From assembly GCA_021161305.1 (NCBI GenBank), contig JAGHAW010000137.1, positions 1 to 18,795 of the forward strand: a stretch of 18,795 nt of DNA, written 5' to 3'. Positions 1 through 7,291 of the stretch are shown piece by piece. The stretch comes from Sulfurimonas sp. Its GTDB lineage: Bacteria; Campylobacterota; Campylobacteria; Campylobacterales; Sulfurimonadaceae. How positions within the stretch are numbered: the first letter of the stretch is position 1; each line of letters opens with the position of its first letter. The notes beneath the pieces were generated by a model that saw nothing but the letters and a program-made list of their open reading frames with translations, did not search any database and was not told the DNA's origin. Position numbers and translations under genes: made by a program.

Positions 1-48
1 ATGTGAAGCAATAAGTTTTGCAAACTCGGCGACAAAATTAGCAATCAT
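1..48 (-). CDS. khpA: KhpA/YlqC-type KH-domain RNA-binding protein, N-terminal fragment
   Basis: Only the first 16 codons are in the window; the gene continues past the left edge. They read MIANFVAEFAKLIASH, which resembles the start of the small KH-domain protein (KhpA, formerly YlqC) usually encoded directly after rpsP. The ATG lies two bases after the rpsP stop codon, so the two are almost certainly co-transcribed and translationally coupled. In many bacteria rimM, trmD and rplS follow, but none of these is visible here. The call rests on position and a short match, so it is good but not certain. Confidence 0.75.
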   Translation of the reverse strand, partial: MIANFVAEFAKLIASH

Positions 49-50
49 AA

Positions 51-278
51 CTAACGACCAGTTATCTTTTTAACACGGCTACTCATTTGAGCACCAACAC
101 TTAACCAGTAGTCAAGTCTTTCGTTATCAACAACTAAAGTTTTTTCAGCTACCATTGGGTTATAGTGTCCAATATGTTCAATCCAACCACCATCTCTTCG
201 TTTACGGCTATCTGTTACCGCGATTCTATAAAATGGTTGTTTTTTTCTTCCCATACGAGTAAGTCTAATTACTGTCAT
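51..278 (-). CDS. rpsP: 30S ribosomal protein S16
   Basis: The gene encodes S16, a primary-binding protein of the 30S subunit that contacts 16S rRNA during assembly. The 75-residue product has the family signature: start TVIRLTRMGRKKQPFYRIAV, then DSRKRRDGGWIEHIGHYNP, then the conserved DYWLSVGAQMS segment. It is slightly shorter than the roughly 80-residue E. coli protein because the variable C-terminal tail is reduced. The ATG is preceded by an AAGGAA ribosome-binding site. It is the first gene of an rpsP-khpA operon, driven by the strong promoter at 439-467 and an approximately 155-nt leader. Confidence 0.98.
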   Translation of the reverse strand: MTVIRLTRMGRKKQPFYRIAVTDSRKRRDGGWIEHIGHYNPMVAEKTLVVDNERLDYWLSVGAQMSSRVKKITGR

Positions 279-438
279 TTGTTTTCCTTGTTTAATAAAA
301 ATTTGTGGGGTTTTTTGCAGAATAAAAATATATAAGTAGATTTATTGTGCCTCTTACCGCCATTTGGCGTCTTATACTTTTATAAAAAGTACCTTCTAAT
401 CACAGAGGGATTATTTCAGAAGTTATTACGATGGTGGA
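279..438 (-). promoter_or_regulatory. Long rpsP 5' leader with possible secondary structure
   Basis: This is the transcribed, untranslated stretch between the predicted rpsP promoter and the rpsP ATG, about 155 nt. On the minus strand I can draw three helices. One is a five-pair closing stem between 404-408 and 350-354. The second is a seven-pair hairpin with arms 375-381 and 385-391 and a three-base loop. The third is a four-pair hairpin with arms 358-361 and 366-369. The last part before the SD is A/T-rich and looks unpaired. Such leaders in ribosomal protein operons often mediate autoregulation, but I recognise no known motif here and the function is inference. Confidence 0.35.
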
Positions 439-467
439 ATTATAGCTAGATGTTTCTTAAATGTAAA
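439..467 (-). promoter_or_regulatory. Strong sigma70-type promoter for rpsP operon
   Basis: Read on the minus strand, TTTACA (467-462) and a perfect TATAAT (444-439) are separated by exactly 17 bases. An A/T-only-rich tract at about 469-488 sits just upstream of the -35 box, like an UP element. Transcription would start near 432 and run into rpsP. This is close to the best promoter match in the window, as expected for a ribosomal protein operon. Confidence 0.75.
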
Positions 468-549
468 GATTTATAAAATAATAAAATCAAAAGAGTGATG
501 TAGTTGCACAGGCTAAAGGAAGAAGGACACTATAGTATCTAACAAAAGA

Positions 550-622
550 AGCAACGCAACAAATACATTACTATTTGCTCTCGTTCCCATGCTCCAGCGT
601 GGGAACGAGGAAATGCGTTGCT
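550..622. repeat. Nested palindromic REP/MITE-like element, possibly also the ffh terminator
   Basis: The inner palindrome at 580-609 has 13-base arms (CTCGTTCCCATGC and GCGTGGGAACGAG) around a TCCA loop, with a single T/G wobble. The outer perfect 9-base inverted repeat is AGCAACGCA (550-558) and TGCGTTGCT (614-622). The core GTTCCCA...TGGGAAC around GCTCCAGC is one I recall as a dispersed palindrome in unrelated bacteria, of the REP type associated with RAYT transposases. The element begins 11 bases after the ffh stop. On the minus strand the outer stem is followed by TTCTTTTGTT, so it may also terminate ffh transcription. There is no transposase in the window. I see only one copy. Confidence 0.7.
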
Positions 623-632
623 ATTTTGGATT

Positions 633-1979
633 TTAGCGAGGAATTGCTCCTGCTCCACCCATTTGTCCCATCATTTGCTGCATCTGTTTCATCCCATTTT
701 TACCTGAGAATTTTTTAGCCATTTTACCAGCATTTTTAAACTGTTTTATCATTCGGTTAATCTCAACCTGAGTTAGTCCACAACCTACTGCAATTCTCTG
801 TTTACGGGAATTATTTAAAAGTTCTGGGTTTTCTCTCTCTTTTAGAGTCATTGATGAAACCATTGCTTTTATATTTTTAAGCTCACCGGAGTTTTCAAAA
901 TCAAAATCTTTAATAGCTTTACTCATATTTCCCATTCCAGGAATCATTCCCATGATAGAACTCATGCTACCCATCTTTTTCATAGATTCCATCTGTTCTA
1001 AAAAATCATTGTAGTTAAACTTTCCTTTTTGAATCTTTTTGGTCATTCTTTTAGCAGTTTTCTCATCTATGGCAGAAGCTGTTTTTTCAGCAAGACCTTC
1101 AATGTCTCCAAAACCCATAAGACGGTTTACGACACGCTCTGGGATGAAAACTTCTAAGTCCTCCATCTTTTCACCACTACCGATAAAACGAAGTGGAACT
1201 TGAACCTGGCTTGATAATCCAAGAGCTACACCACCCTTAGAATCACCATCATATTTAGAAAGAATCACACCGTCTATGCCGATTTTTTCTTTAAATGAAG
1301 TTGCTGTTCTTATCGCATCTTGACCAGTAAGTGAATCAGCTACATAAAAAATTTCATCAGGATTTGCTGCTTTTTTAACATTTGCTAATTCATCCATAAG
1401 CTCATCATCAATCGCCAAACGACCAGCTGTATCAATTAAAACTACATCATAGATTCCGTCATTAGCTTTTTTCAATGCACCTTTTACAACTTCAACAGGA
1501 CTCTTTGTAGCTTCGTCTTCATATAACTCAACTTCTATCTGAGTTGTAATTTGGCGAAGTTGCTCAACTGCTGCAAGTCTTTGTAAATCGGCTGCAACTA
1601 TAAGAACTTTTTTCTGTTTGTTTTTCAGATACAAAGCCAATTTACCAGTTGTAGTTGTTTTACCGGAGCCTTGAAGTCCTGTCATTAGAATCACGGTCGG
1701 AGGATTTGGAGCAAAAGTGAAACCCTTGTTTCCACCAATCTCTAAAAGCTCATATAGTGCTTTTCTAAGTGCATCTAAAAACTGGTCTTTACCAATTCCC
1801 TTTGCCTTAGTATCTATTTGAACTTTTGCTATTAACTCTTTAACAACTTTATGATTTACATCTGTTTTTAGTAGGTTTTTCTTTAGCTCATTAAGTGCTT
1901 TTGTAAGTGCCTTCTCATCGTCATGAAAACGAATCTTTTTTATGGCATTTGTAAACGAATCTGTTAAAGTGTCAAACAT
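633..1979 (-). CDS. ffh: Signal recognition particle protein Ffh (SRP54)
   Basis: Ffh is the GTPase that binds 4.5S SRP RNA and signal sequences of nascent membrane proteins and docks with FtsY. The 448 residues show a helical N domain (about 1-85), a G domain with P-loop GLQGSGKTT (101-109) and DTAGR (183-187), and a methionine-rich M domain with IMGMIPGMG near 342-350 and a tail rich in MQQMM. The usual RPAA of the DxxRPAA motif reads RLAA (134-137), TKxDGD reads SKYDGD, and the M-domain SRP-RNA segment has GCG where GSG is common. These may be clade features. An SD AGGAG precedes the ATG, 46 bases after the rluA-like stop. A palindrome follows the stop codon. Confidence 0.98.
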   Translation of the reverse strand: MFDTLTDSFTNAIKKIRFHDDEKALTKALNELKKNLLKTDVNHKVVKELIAKVQIDTKAKGIGKDQFLDALRKALYELLEIGGNKGFTFAPNPPTVILMTGLQGSGKTTTTGKLALYLKNKQKKVLIVAADLQRLAAVEQLRQITTQIEVELYEDEATKSPVEVVKGALKKANDGIYDVVLIDTAGRLAIDDELMDELANVKKAANPDEIFYVADSLTGQDAIRTATSFKEKIGIDGVILSKYDGDSKGGVALGLSSQVQVPLRFIGSGEKMEDLEVFIPERVVNRLMGFGDIEGLAEKTASAIDEKTAKRMTKKIQKGKFNYNDFLEQMESMKKMGSMSSIMGMIPGMGNMSKAIKDFDFENSGELKNIKAMVSSMTLKERENPELLNNSRKQRIAVGCGLTQVEINRMIKQFKNAGKMAKKFSGKNGMKQMQQMMGQMGGAGAIPR

Positions 1980-2002
1980 TATTTATCTCCTAAAATTTGC
2001 GA

Positions 2003-2008
2003 ATTATA
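2003..2008 (-). promoter_or_regulatory. Possible -10 element for ffh
   Basis: A perfect TATAAT on the minus strand lies in the short gap upstream of ffh, placed so that a transcript would start about 15 bases before its ATG and just before the AGGAG site. No good -35 box is seen at 16-18 bases. Epsilonproteobacterial sigma70 promoters often lack one, so this could be a secondary promoter inside the operon. It is weak evidence. Confidence 0.3.
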
Positions 2009-2025
2009 TCTAAATTGAATTAAAT

Positions 2026-2760
2026 CTACTGAAAATCTATGAACATTTTTGGTTCTTTTGCCACAAATTCCATCCCTAAAAGTCTTACTTTATGGGCGTG
2101 AAGCATAACTCTTTTTGCTCGTCTTCCACCATACTGCTCATCACCGACTATTGGGTGGTCAATGTAGCGAAGATGTGTACGGATTTGATGAGTTCTTCCA
2201 TTATGAATGATACACTTAATTTTTGTTTTATTTGCACTAACAATATCTGGAAAAAATTCTGTTCTTGCAGGTTTTCCTTTTCCTGATACATTTGAGTAAG
2301 CTTTGTTATTTTTCTTTTGAGTGAGGATTGCTTTATCTACTTCAATCGGCTCAGAAATAATCCCCTCAACCCAAGCAATGTATTCTTTATAAACTTTATC
2401 TTGTTTAAATTCTTTTATGGCTTTTTCTCTAAACTCTTCATTTTTAACAAGCATTAAAACACCACTTGTTTCACGATCAAGTCTATGAAGAAGAACTGCC
2501 GGTTTAAACTGTCTCTCTATCTCATCAGAGTTTACATATGCTGGTTTATCTACAACAATAATATCCTCATTTTCAAAGATAGTTTTTGCTCTCTCAATCT
2601 TAATTACTCTAAAAATAGTTTTTACATCTATCTCACCTCTAGCTATCATTACTTTTTTATTACCTACATATACCAAGCCTCTATCTATCATGGACTTAGC
2701 CTGAGAATTTGACAAACCCTCTTGTATTGCAAGTATTTTATATGCTTTTTCTGTTGCCAT
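2026..2760 (-). CDS. RluA-family RNA pseudouridine synthase
   Basis: This enzyme isomerises specific uridines to pseudouridine in rRNA or tRNA. Its 244 residues begin with an S4-like RNA-binding segment (about 8-50, containing SNSQAKSMIDRGLVYVGNKK). The catalytic motif HRLDRETSG follows at 92-100 with Asp95 as the expected nucleophile, and NGRTHQIRTHL is near 190-200, all typical of the RluA/C/D class. The exact target base cannot be told from sequence. In H. pylori the equivalent position beside waaA holds a similar synthase (HP0956, from memory). The ATG is preceded by AGGGA at slightly long spacing, 11 bases after the waaA stop. Confidence 0.92.
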   Translation of the reverse strand: MATEKAYKILAIQEGLSNSQAKSMIDRGLVYVGNKKVMIARGEIDVKTIFRVIKIERAKTIFENEDIIVVDKPAYVNSDEIERQFKPAVLLHRLDRETSGVLMLVKNEEFREKAIKEFKQDKVYKEYIAWVEGIISEPIEVDKAILTQKKNNKAYSNVSGKGKPARTEFFPDIVSANKTKIKCIIHNGRTHQIRTHLRYIDHPIVGDEQYGGRRAKRVMLHAHKVRLLGMEFVAKEPKMFIDFQ

Positions 2761-2771
2761 ATTTTGTTTCC

Positions 2772-3938
2772 CTATTTTTCTAATATTTTCTTTACAATTG
2801 GTTCTAAATCTATTTTTTCTTCAACCATTGATGGTGGTAAATCTTTATATGCCATAAGTGCTTTATGAATTTCATCACTCTCAACAAACTGAACATGATG
2901 AACATATTTAAAAAGCTCTTTTTGGTGAAAAAAATGCTTTCCTGTAATAATTTTACATCCAAAATAAGCAGGTTCGAGAGGATTGTGTCCACCAACATCA
3001 TCCCTAAAAGCTCCACCTAAAATCGCACAGTCACTAATAGCATAGATATTATTCAATTCACCCATAGCATCAACCAAAATCATATCAGTTGAAAACTCTC
3101 TATTTGAAGAGAATCTTGATAGAGTTAGAGAGTTTGTCTCTGCATATTTTTGCATTAACTCATATACACTCTTGAATCTCTCTGGATGTCTTGGAACAAC
3201 TATAAGTTTTGCATCGCTCTGTTTTTTATACTCTACAAATGCTTTTAAAACTGCTTCTTCTTCACCCTCATGAGTGCTTCCAGCTACAATCACCTCGCCA
3301 TTTGGCTTTTTATACTCTTTTGTTTTTATAATTTCACCGGCAAGTTTTATATTGCCTATAACTTCGATATGTTTAGCCCCAAGTGCCAAAAAACGATTTT
3401 TATCAGCTTCACTCTGAGCATAAACCATCTCGACATGCTGTAGCATTCTTTTATAAAACCATGCAAACTGCAGATACTTTTTAGCACTTTTTTCAGATAT
3501 TCGTGCATTTAAAAGTACAACTTTTGTACCCTTTGAGGCAGCTATTGTAAAAAGCATAAACCAAAACTCAGCTTCTAAAACAATAAGCAGTTTCTGTTTT
3601 TTTATCCAAAATGGCAAAAACATCTCATAAGGCAAGTACCTTACCTCAGCATCATATTTCTTTGCTTCAACTTGTCCTGTTTGAGTTATCGTTGTAATCT
3701 TTATTTCGCTATCTTCAAGCAGATTAAGGATAGGTTTCAAAGCTCTCGCTTCACCAAGAGAGCATACATGAAACCAGACACCATTCTCTTTTTCAAATCT
3801 CTTATTGTTAAAAAGAAAAAAACGAGATGGAATCGACTGTCTGTATTTTTGTTTAAAAGAGAGAAATATTAAAAGTGGAAGTGCTATAAAATATAGCACA
3901 ACACTTAAAATATAGTAAAAAAGCGTAAAAGGCTTCAA
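2772..3938 (-). CDS. waaA: 3-deoxy-D-manno-octulosonic acid (Kdo) transferase
   Basis: WaaA (KdtA) transfers Kdo from CMP-Kdo to lipid A precursor at the inner face of the cytoplasmic membrane, starting the LPS inner core. The 388 residues show an N-terminal hydrophobic anchor (about 6-28), the acceptor-side motif with SLGEARALKP (Glu63 as the expected catalytic base), the second-domain GSTHEGEE and VPRHPER segments (about 220-254), and the diagnostic GGHNPLEPA (325-333). The start is TTG, three codon-less bases after the zinc-ribbon gene's stop. No ATG lies upstream of the catalytic motif, and the N-terminal length matches E. coli WaaA, so the TTG is credible. The SD is weak, suggesting translational coupling. 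Confidence 0.95.
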   Translation of the reverse strand: MKPFTLFYYILSVVLYFIALPLLIFLSFKQKYRQSIPSRFFLFNNKRFEKENGVWFHVCSLGEARALKPILNLLEDSEIKITTITQTGQVEAKKYDAEVRYLPYEMFLPFWIKKQKLLIVLEAEFWFMLFTIAASKGTKVVLLNARISEKSAKKYLQFAWFYKRMLQHVEMVYAQSEADKNRFLALGAKHIEVIGNIKLAGEIIKTKEYKKPNGEVIVAGSTHEGEEEAVLKAFVEYKKQSDAKLIVVPRHPERFKSVYELMQKYAETNSLTLSRFSSNREFSTDMILVDAMGELNNIYAISDCAILGGAFRDDVGGHNPLEPAYFGCKIITGKHFFHQKELFKYVHHVQFVESDEIHKALMAYKDLPPSMVEEKIDLEPIVKKILEK

Positions 3939-3941
3939 AGC

Positions 3942-4655
3942 CTACTCTTGAGTAGTTTCCACATGCAGAATACGACCACAATGTGGACAAGTTGTAATAT
4001 CTTCAGCTTTTATAACATCTGCATATATTTTATCACTTATAATCATGTGACAACCCATACAAGCTTGATCTACAACAGGTACAACCGTAGTGTTTTTAGC
4101 CCAACGACGAATTTTCTGATAAAAAGATAAACCTTTTTGATTTATTTTTCCAAGAAGTTTTTCTTTTTTAACGAAAACTTCTTGTCTGTCATTGTTAATC
4201 ACTTTCAGTTTTTTATCAACTTCTGCTTTTACAGATTCTAAGTTTGCCTCTAGTTCAACTAAAGACTCTTTTGCAGCTTCAATCTGCTCTTTTTTAGACT
4301 CTATAATTTTTTCAAGTCTCTCTATCTCTTCATTTGCAAAAGTTACCTGCTCTTTTGCTATCTCTTCTTCAAGCTGAAGTGATTTCATCTCTCGTTCAGT
4401 CTTAATTTCACCACTCTTTTTTGAATTTTCTTCAAGTTTTTGAGAAAGTTCAGCTAAATGCAGTTCATTTTTAGACTTTTTAAGTTCTTCATCTCTGATT
4501 TCACTGCCTAAATTTTCAATATCGGAATCAATACTTCCTTTTTGCGCTAATGCTGCTTCATACTTGGCATTTGCTTCTTCTATCTGAGGTTCAAACGCAT
4601 CTATCTCTTTATCTACTTGTGATAGGTCAATTAATTGTTTTAAATGTGAGTTCAT
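3942..4655 (-). CDS. flgZ: Coiled-coil zinc-ribbon protein, HP0958/FlgZ type
   Basis: The 237-residue product is a long coiled-coil hairpin (about 5-175, rich in Glu, Lys and Leu heptads) followed by a C-terminal zinc ribbon with C199-x2-C202 and C223-x2-C226. This is the fold of H. pylori HP0958 (FlgZ). As I recall, HP0958 acts as a chaperone of the flagellar sigma factor RpoN, binds flagellin flaA mRNA, and sits between the Kdo transferase and the Nif3-like gene exactly as here. The synteny supports orthology, although similar zinc-ribbon proteins of unknown role occur in many phyla. The SD is strong (AAGGAGA, five bases before the ATG). The neighbouring operon member csrA is also a flagellin mRNA regulator in other bacteria. 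Confidence 0.85.
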   Translation of the reverse strand: MNSHLKQLIDLSQVDKEIDAFEPQIEEANAKYEAALAQKGSIDSDIENLGSEIRDEELKKSKNELHLAELSQKLEENSKKSGEIKTEREMKSLQLEEEIAKEQVTFANEEIERLEKIIESKKEQIEAAKESLVELEANLESVKAEVDKKLKVINNDRQEVFVKKEKLLGKINQKGLSFYQKIRRWAKNTTVVPVVDQACMGCHMIISDKIYADVIKAEDITTCPHCGRILHVETTQE

Positions 4656-4678
4656 TAATCTCCTTTTTGGATTAAATA

Positions 4679-4708
4679 TTTATACTCTTTTACCTAAATA
4701 TAAGTAAA
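4679..4708 (-). promoter_or_regulatory. Possible internal promoter upstream of flgZ-like gene
   Basis: On the minus strand TTTACT (4708-4703) and TATAAA (4684-4679) are 18 bases apart. Transcription would start about 17 bases before the flgZ-like ATG, which carries a strong SD. A 7-base inverted repeat (CTTTTAC 4687-4693, GTAAAAG 4704-4710) spans the nif3 stop codon and the spacer, so it could be an operator or mRNA hairpin. There is no T-run to make it a terminator. AT-rich sequence makes chance matches common. Confidence 0.3.
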
Positions 4709-5416
4709 AGGGTTTTCTGATGATGAAATTATAGCTTCTAAACCTAAATTTTTCAAACGTTTAAGCAAAATTTCTGCAAAAAAATGCTCACTTTCAAAAT
4801 GTCCTATATCAATAAGTGACATTTTTATACTTTTAGCCTCCATAGCATCGTGATATTTAACATCTCCAGTTAAGAAACAATCAGCTTCTATGGACTTAAT
4901 CAAAGAACAACCTGAACCTGTTGTCAGAGCCACTCTTTTTACTCTATCATGACACTTAACACATCTTGTATGTGAAAGTCTGAATGTTGATGCAACTTTT
5001 GAAGCAAAAATATCAAAATCTTCATCTATATCCAAATAAGCAACAAAGCCATCTTTTTTTGCAATTTTATAACCTAAAACTTCTGTTGCCACAAAATCAT
5101 TTAGATGAGTTTGGTCAAAATTGGTATGCATTGCAATATTTGAAATATTTTTACGAATCATTTTTTGAAGAAGATTTGCAGGATATTTACTAAATTCCAA
5201 CTGTTTTAATCCACCAAAAATAATAGGATGGTGCGTTATCAAAAGAGTGTCACTCTCCATAGAATCTATCAAAGCTTCATCAACATCTATACTTAAAACA
5301 ATTTTTTTTATCTCTTGGTTAAAATCACCTACTAAAAGACCTGAATTATCCCAACTCTCTTGAAGCTCAAATGGTGAAAGTTCATCCAAAAACTTATATA
5401 TCTCTGAAATTTTCAT
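4694..5416 (-). CDS. Nif3-like (DUF34) dinuclear metal protein
   Basis: This is a member of the NIF3/YbgI (DUF34) family, which forms toroidal hexamers with a two-metal site. Its role is unsettled; GTP cyclohydrolase I type 2 is an annotation often transferred without proof. The 240 residues carry the family's metal ligands: H62-H63 in ITHHPIIFGG, H97 and D101 in HTNFD, and H206 and E208 in GHFESE. It is the short form without the PII-like insert found in some Firmicutes. The start is two bases after the TPR gene's stop, with a weak SD, so translation is probably coupled. The same neighbour is found beside the flgZ-like gene in H. pylori (HP0959, from memory). Confidence 0.9.
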   Translation of the reverse strand: MKISEIYKFLDELSPFELQESWDNSGLLVGDFNQEIKKIVLSIDVDEALIDSMESDTLLITHHPIIFGGLKQLEFSKYPANLLQKMIRKNISNIAMHTNFDQTHLNDFVATEVLGYKIAKKDGFVAYLDIDEDFDIFASKVASTFRLSHTRCVKCHDRVKRVALTTGSGCSLIKSIEADCFLTGDVKYHDAMEAKSIKMSLIDIGHFESEHFFAEILLKRLKNLGLEAIISSSENPFTYI

Positions 5417-5418
5417 CC

Positions 5419-6021
5419 CTACTCGCTTTGCAATTTTTCTAACTCAACTTTTGCTTCACTGAACTCAGGATTTATTTCTATGGCTTTTTCATACATAGAT
5501 ATAGCCTCTTCATTGTGCTGCATTTCAACTAAAAGATTTCCAAAGTTATAGTAGGTTACGGGATTTTTACCGTCTAATTCCAATGAGGTCTGCAAGTGCA
5601 TTTTTGCTGATGTAAACTCTCCGTTTACTCTATAAATACTCGCCATTGAGTTATGAATAAACTCATTATCTCTATCTAACTCTAAAGCCTCTTTATAATA
5701 TTTCAGTGCTTCTTCATTATCACTGACTTTTTGTAATATATAGGCTATTTTAAAAAGTATATCAGAGTTATTTGGATCTTTTTCATTTGCCTCATTTAAA
5801 AGTGCCAATGCTCTTTGAAAATCTTCCTCTTCATAAGCTTCATCTGCTTTTAAAACCAAAGCCTCTGGGGAAAAGACAGAAAAAGCATCTGCACTTCTTG
5901 GCTCACTATTTGGAAAATCGTCATCTCTTAAGTCTGGTTCTTGGAGCGTCTGAATATGCTCATAAATTTTAAATGCAAAAAAAGCCGAAGCCCCTAACAT
6001 TAGTAACTGAAAAACTGACAT
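5419..6021 (-). CDS. Membrane-anchored TPR protein
   Basis: The 200-residue protein has one N-terminal hydrophobic segment (about 4-20, no clear cleavage site, so an anchor), then an acidic linker (27-48), then four tetratricopeptide repeats. The repeats lie at about 52-85, 86-119, 120-153 and 154-187, recognisable by the recurring A..Y, EEAL.YY..AL and DP/NP ends. TPR arrays bind partner proteins, and the partner here is unknown. Orientation cannot be fixed from sequence. The few charged residues before the anchor do not decide it. A good SD (AAGGA) precedes the ATG 30 bases after smpB. It is co-oriented with smpB upstream and the Nif3-like gene downstream. No specific function is claimed. 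Confidence 0.85.
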   Translation of the reverse strand: MSVFQLLMLGASAFFAFKIYEHIQTLQEPDLRDDDFPNSEPRSADAFSVFSPEALVLKADEAYEEEDFQRALALLNEANEKDPNNSDILFKIAYILQKVSDNEEALKYYKEALELDRDNEFIHNSMASIYRVNGEFTSAKMHLQTSLELDGKNPVTYYNFGNLLVEMQHNEEAISMYEKAIEINPEFSEAKVELEKLQSE

Positions 6022-6051
6022 ATAAATAATCCTTTAAATTAAAAAAATTTA

Positions 6052-6504
6052 CTAATAATCTTTCATTGCTCTTGCAATATCACGCTTCATATCTTTAGCT
6101 TTTAAATCCTGTCTCTTATCATGAAGCTGTTTCCCTTTTGCAATAGCAATTTGAATCTTCACTATATTTCTGGCATTGAAGTATAACTGAAGAGGAACAA
6201 CCGTATAACCATCTCGATTTACTGCTTTTAACATCTTCTCTAACTGTTTTCTATGAAGCAGAAGTTTTCGACTTCCTCTCTCTTCATGCGAATAAAAGTG
6301 ATGAGTAGTCTCGAGTCTCCCTATGTGAGCATTAAACAAAAATGCTTCACTGCCCACAAAACGAATAAAACTATCTTTTAGATTCACTCTATGAGCCCGA
6401 ATTCCTTTAACCTCACTACCCTTTAAAACAAGCCCTGCTTCAAACTTCTCTTCTAAAAAGTAGTCAAAATAAGCTTTTTTATTTTTGGCGTATGTTTCAC
6501 CCAT
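6052..6504 (-). CDS. smpB: SsrA-binding protein SmpB
   Basis: SmpB binds tmRNA and brings it to stalled ribosomes, where the nascent chain is given a degradation tag. The 150-residue product has the beta-barrel hallmarks (NKKAYFDYFLEEKFEAGLVL, GSEVKGIRAHRVNLKDSF, the NAHIG segment) and the basic C-terminal tail starting DKRQDLKAKD near 129, which enters the mRNA channel. Its ATG overlaps the ispE stop by one base (TAATG), and an AAGGA site sits six bases upstream inside ispE, so the pair is translationally coupled. The tmRNA gene ssrA itself is not in the window. A possible SspB-like adaptor for tagged proteins lies at 11427-11891. Confidence 0.97.
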   Translation of the reverse strand: MGETYAKNKKAYFDYFLEEKFEAGLVLKGSEVKGIRAHRVNLKDSFIRFVGSEAFLFNAHIGRLETTHHFYSHEERGSRKLLLHRKQLEKMLKAVNRDGYTVVPLQLYFNARNIVKIQIAIAKGKQLHDKRQDLKAKDMKRDIARAMKDY

Positions 6505-7286
6505 TAATTTTCCTTATCCTCTTTAACCCTAAAAAAACTGCTACCGCTACCGCTAAAATACCAGCCATGTTTATAATGATTTTTCAACTCTCTATACTCT
6601 TGCAGTGCCGGTTTAAAGAGGTCATTTGCTTCGTCTACACTCATGCTTTTTAAAATATCTAGTGAAGTTGTTTGTTTTAACTCTTGGCTTTTAAATCCAT
6701 CTATAGGAGCAAAAAAATCTTCTCTATATGCTTGATAAACTTTAGGTGTACTTATCTCTATTTTTGGCGTAAAAACTTCAAAATCAAGAGGCTCTTCATC
6801 AAACTCTTCTACAATTTCTCCTATGCCACTGACATTTGCACTGCCGTAACCATAGATAAAAAATGGAACATCTGCACCGACTTTTAGACCGATTTGAGCC
6901 AGTTCATTTTGGCTAAGTCCTAAATGAAGTACTTCATTACACATCTTTAAATAGGTCGCTGCGTCGCTACTTCCACCACCAAGACCTGCAAAAGCCGGTA
7001 TAAACTTTTTAACTTCTATGGCGTGTGTTCTCATTAACTTTTCTAAAGATTCTGAAGATGTGGCTTCACGAAGAGCAAAATATGCTTTATAAATTGTATT
7101 TTGTTCAGTTGTACAAGAAAAATCGCCAATAATTTTAAAATCATCACTCTCTTTTGGCACAAATGACAACTCATCATAGAGAGAATTCAGTCGCATAAAT
7201 CTTGAAACTATTTCATGGTAGTTACCTCTAGTCCCTGTGATTTTAAGAAATATATTTACCTTAGCATAAGCCTTGTAAACTTTCAT
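6504..7286 (-). CDS. ispE: 4-diphosphocytidyl-2-C-methyl-D-erythritol kinase
   Basis: IspE is the ATP-dependent GHMP-superfamily kinase of the non-mevalonate (MEP) pathway, phosphorylating CDP-ME at the 2-hydroxyl. The 260-residue product shows the substrate-binding start AYAKVNIFLKI (Lys9, Asn11), the GHMP ATP loop PAFAGLGGGSSDAA (97-110), the catalytic Asp in GADVPFF (Asp139), and the third motif GSGSSFFRV near the C-terminus. It is slightly shorter than the E. coli enzyme (about 283). The start is five bases after the csrA stop with no strong SD. The csrA-ispE-smpB linkage is, as I recall, common in Campylobacterota. Confidence 0.96.
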   Translation of the reverse strand: MKVYKAYAKVNIFLKITGTRGNYHEIVSRFMRLNSLYDELSFVPKESDDFKIIGDFSCTTEQNTIYKAYFALREATSSESLEKLMRTHAIEVKKFIPAFAGLGGGSSDAATYLKMCNEVLHLGLSQNELAQIGLKVGADVPFFIYGYGSANVSGIGEIVEEFDEEPLDFEVFTPKIEISTPKVYQAYREDFFAPIDGFKSQELKQTTSLDILKSMSVDEANDLFKPALQEYRELKNHYKHGWYFSGSGSSFFRVKEDKEN

Positions 7287-7291
7287 AACTA

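Noticed and set aside
526..539. A 14-base near-palindrome centred on CTATAG upstream of the rpsP promoter.
   Set aside because: It is short, imperfect and A/T-rich, and lies about 60 bases upstream of the -35 box with no recognisable operator pattern.
279..632. Possibility that the ffh-rpsP spacer encodes 4.5S SRP RNA, a tRNA or a small protein.
   Set aside because: I see no SRP RNA tetraloop domain, no tRNA cloverleaf and no open frame with an SD; the stretch is explained by the leader, promoter and palindrome.
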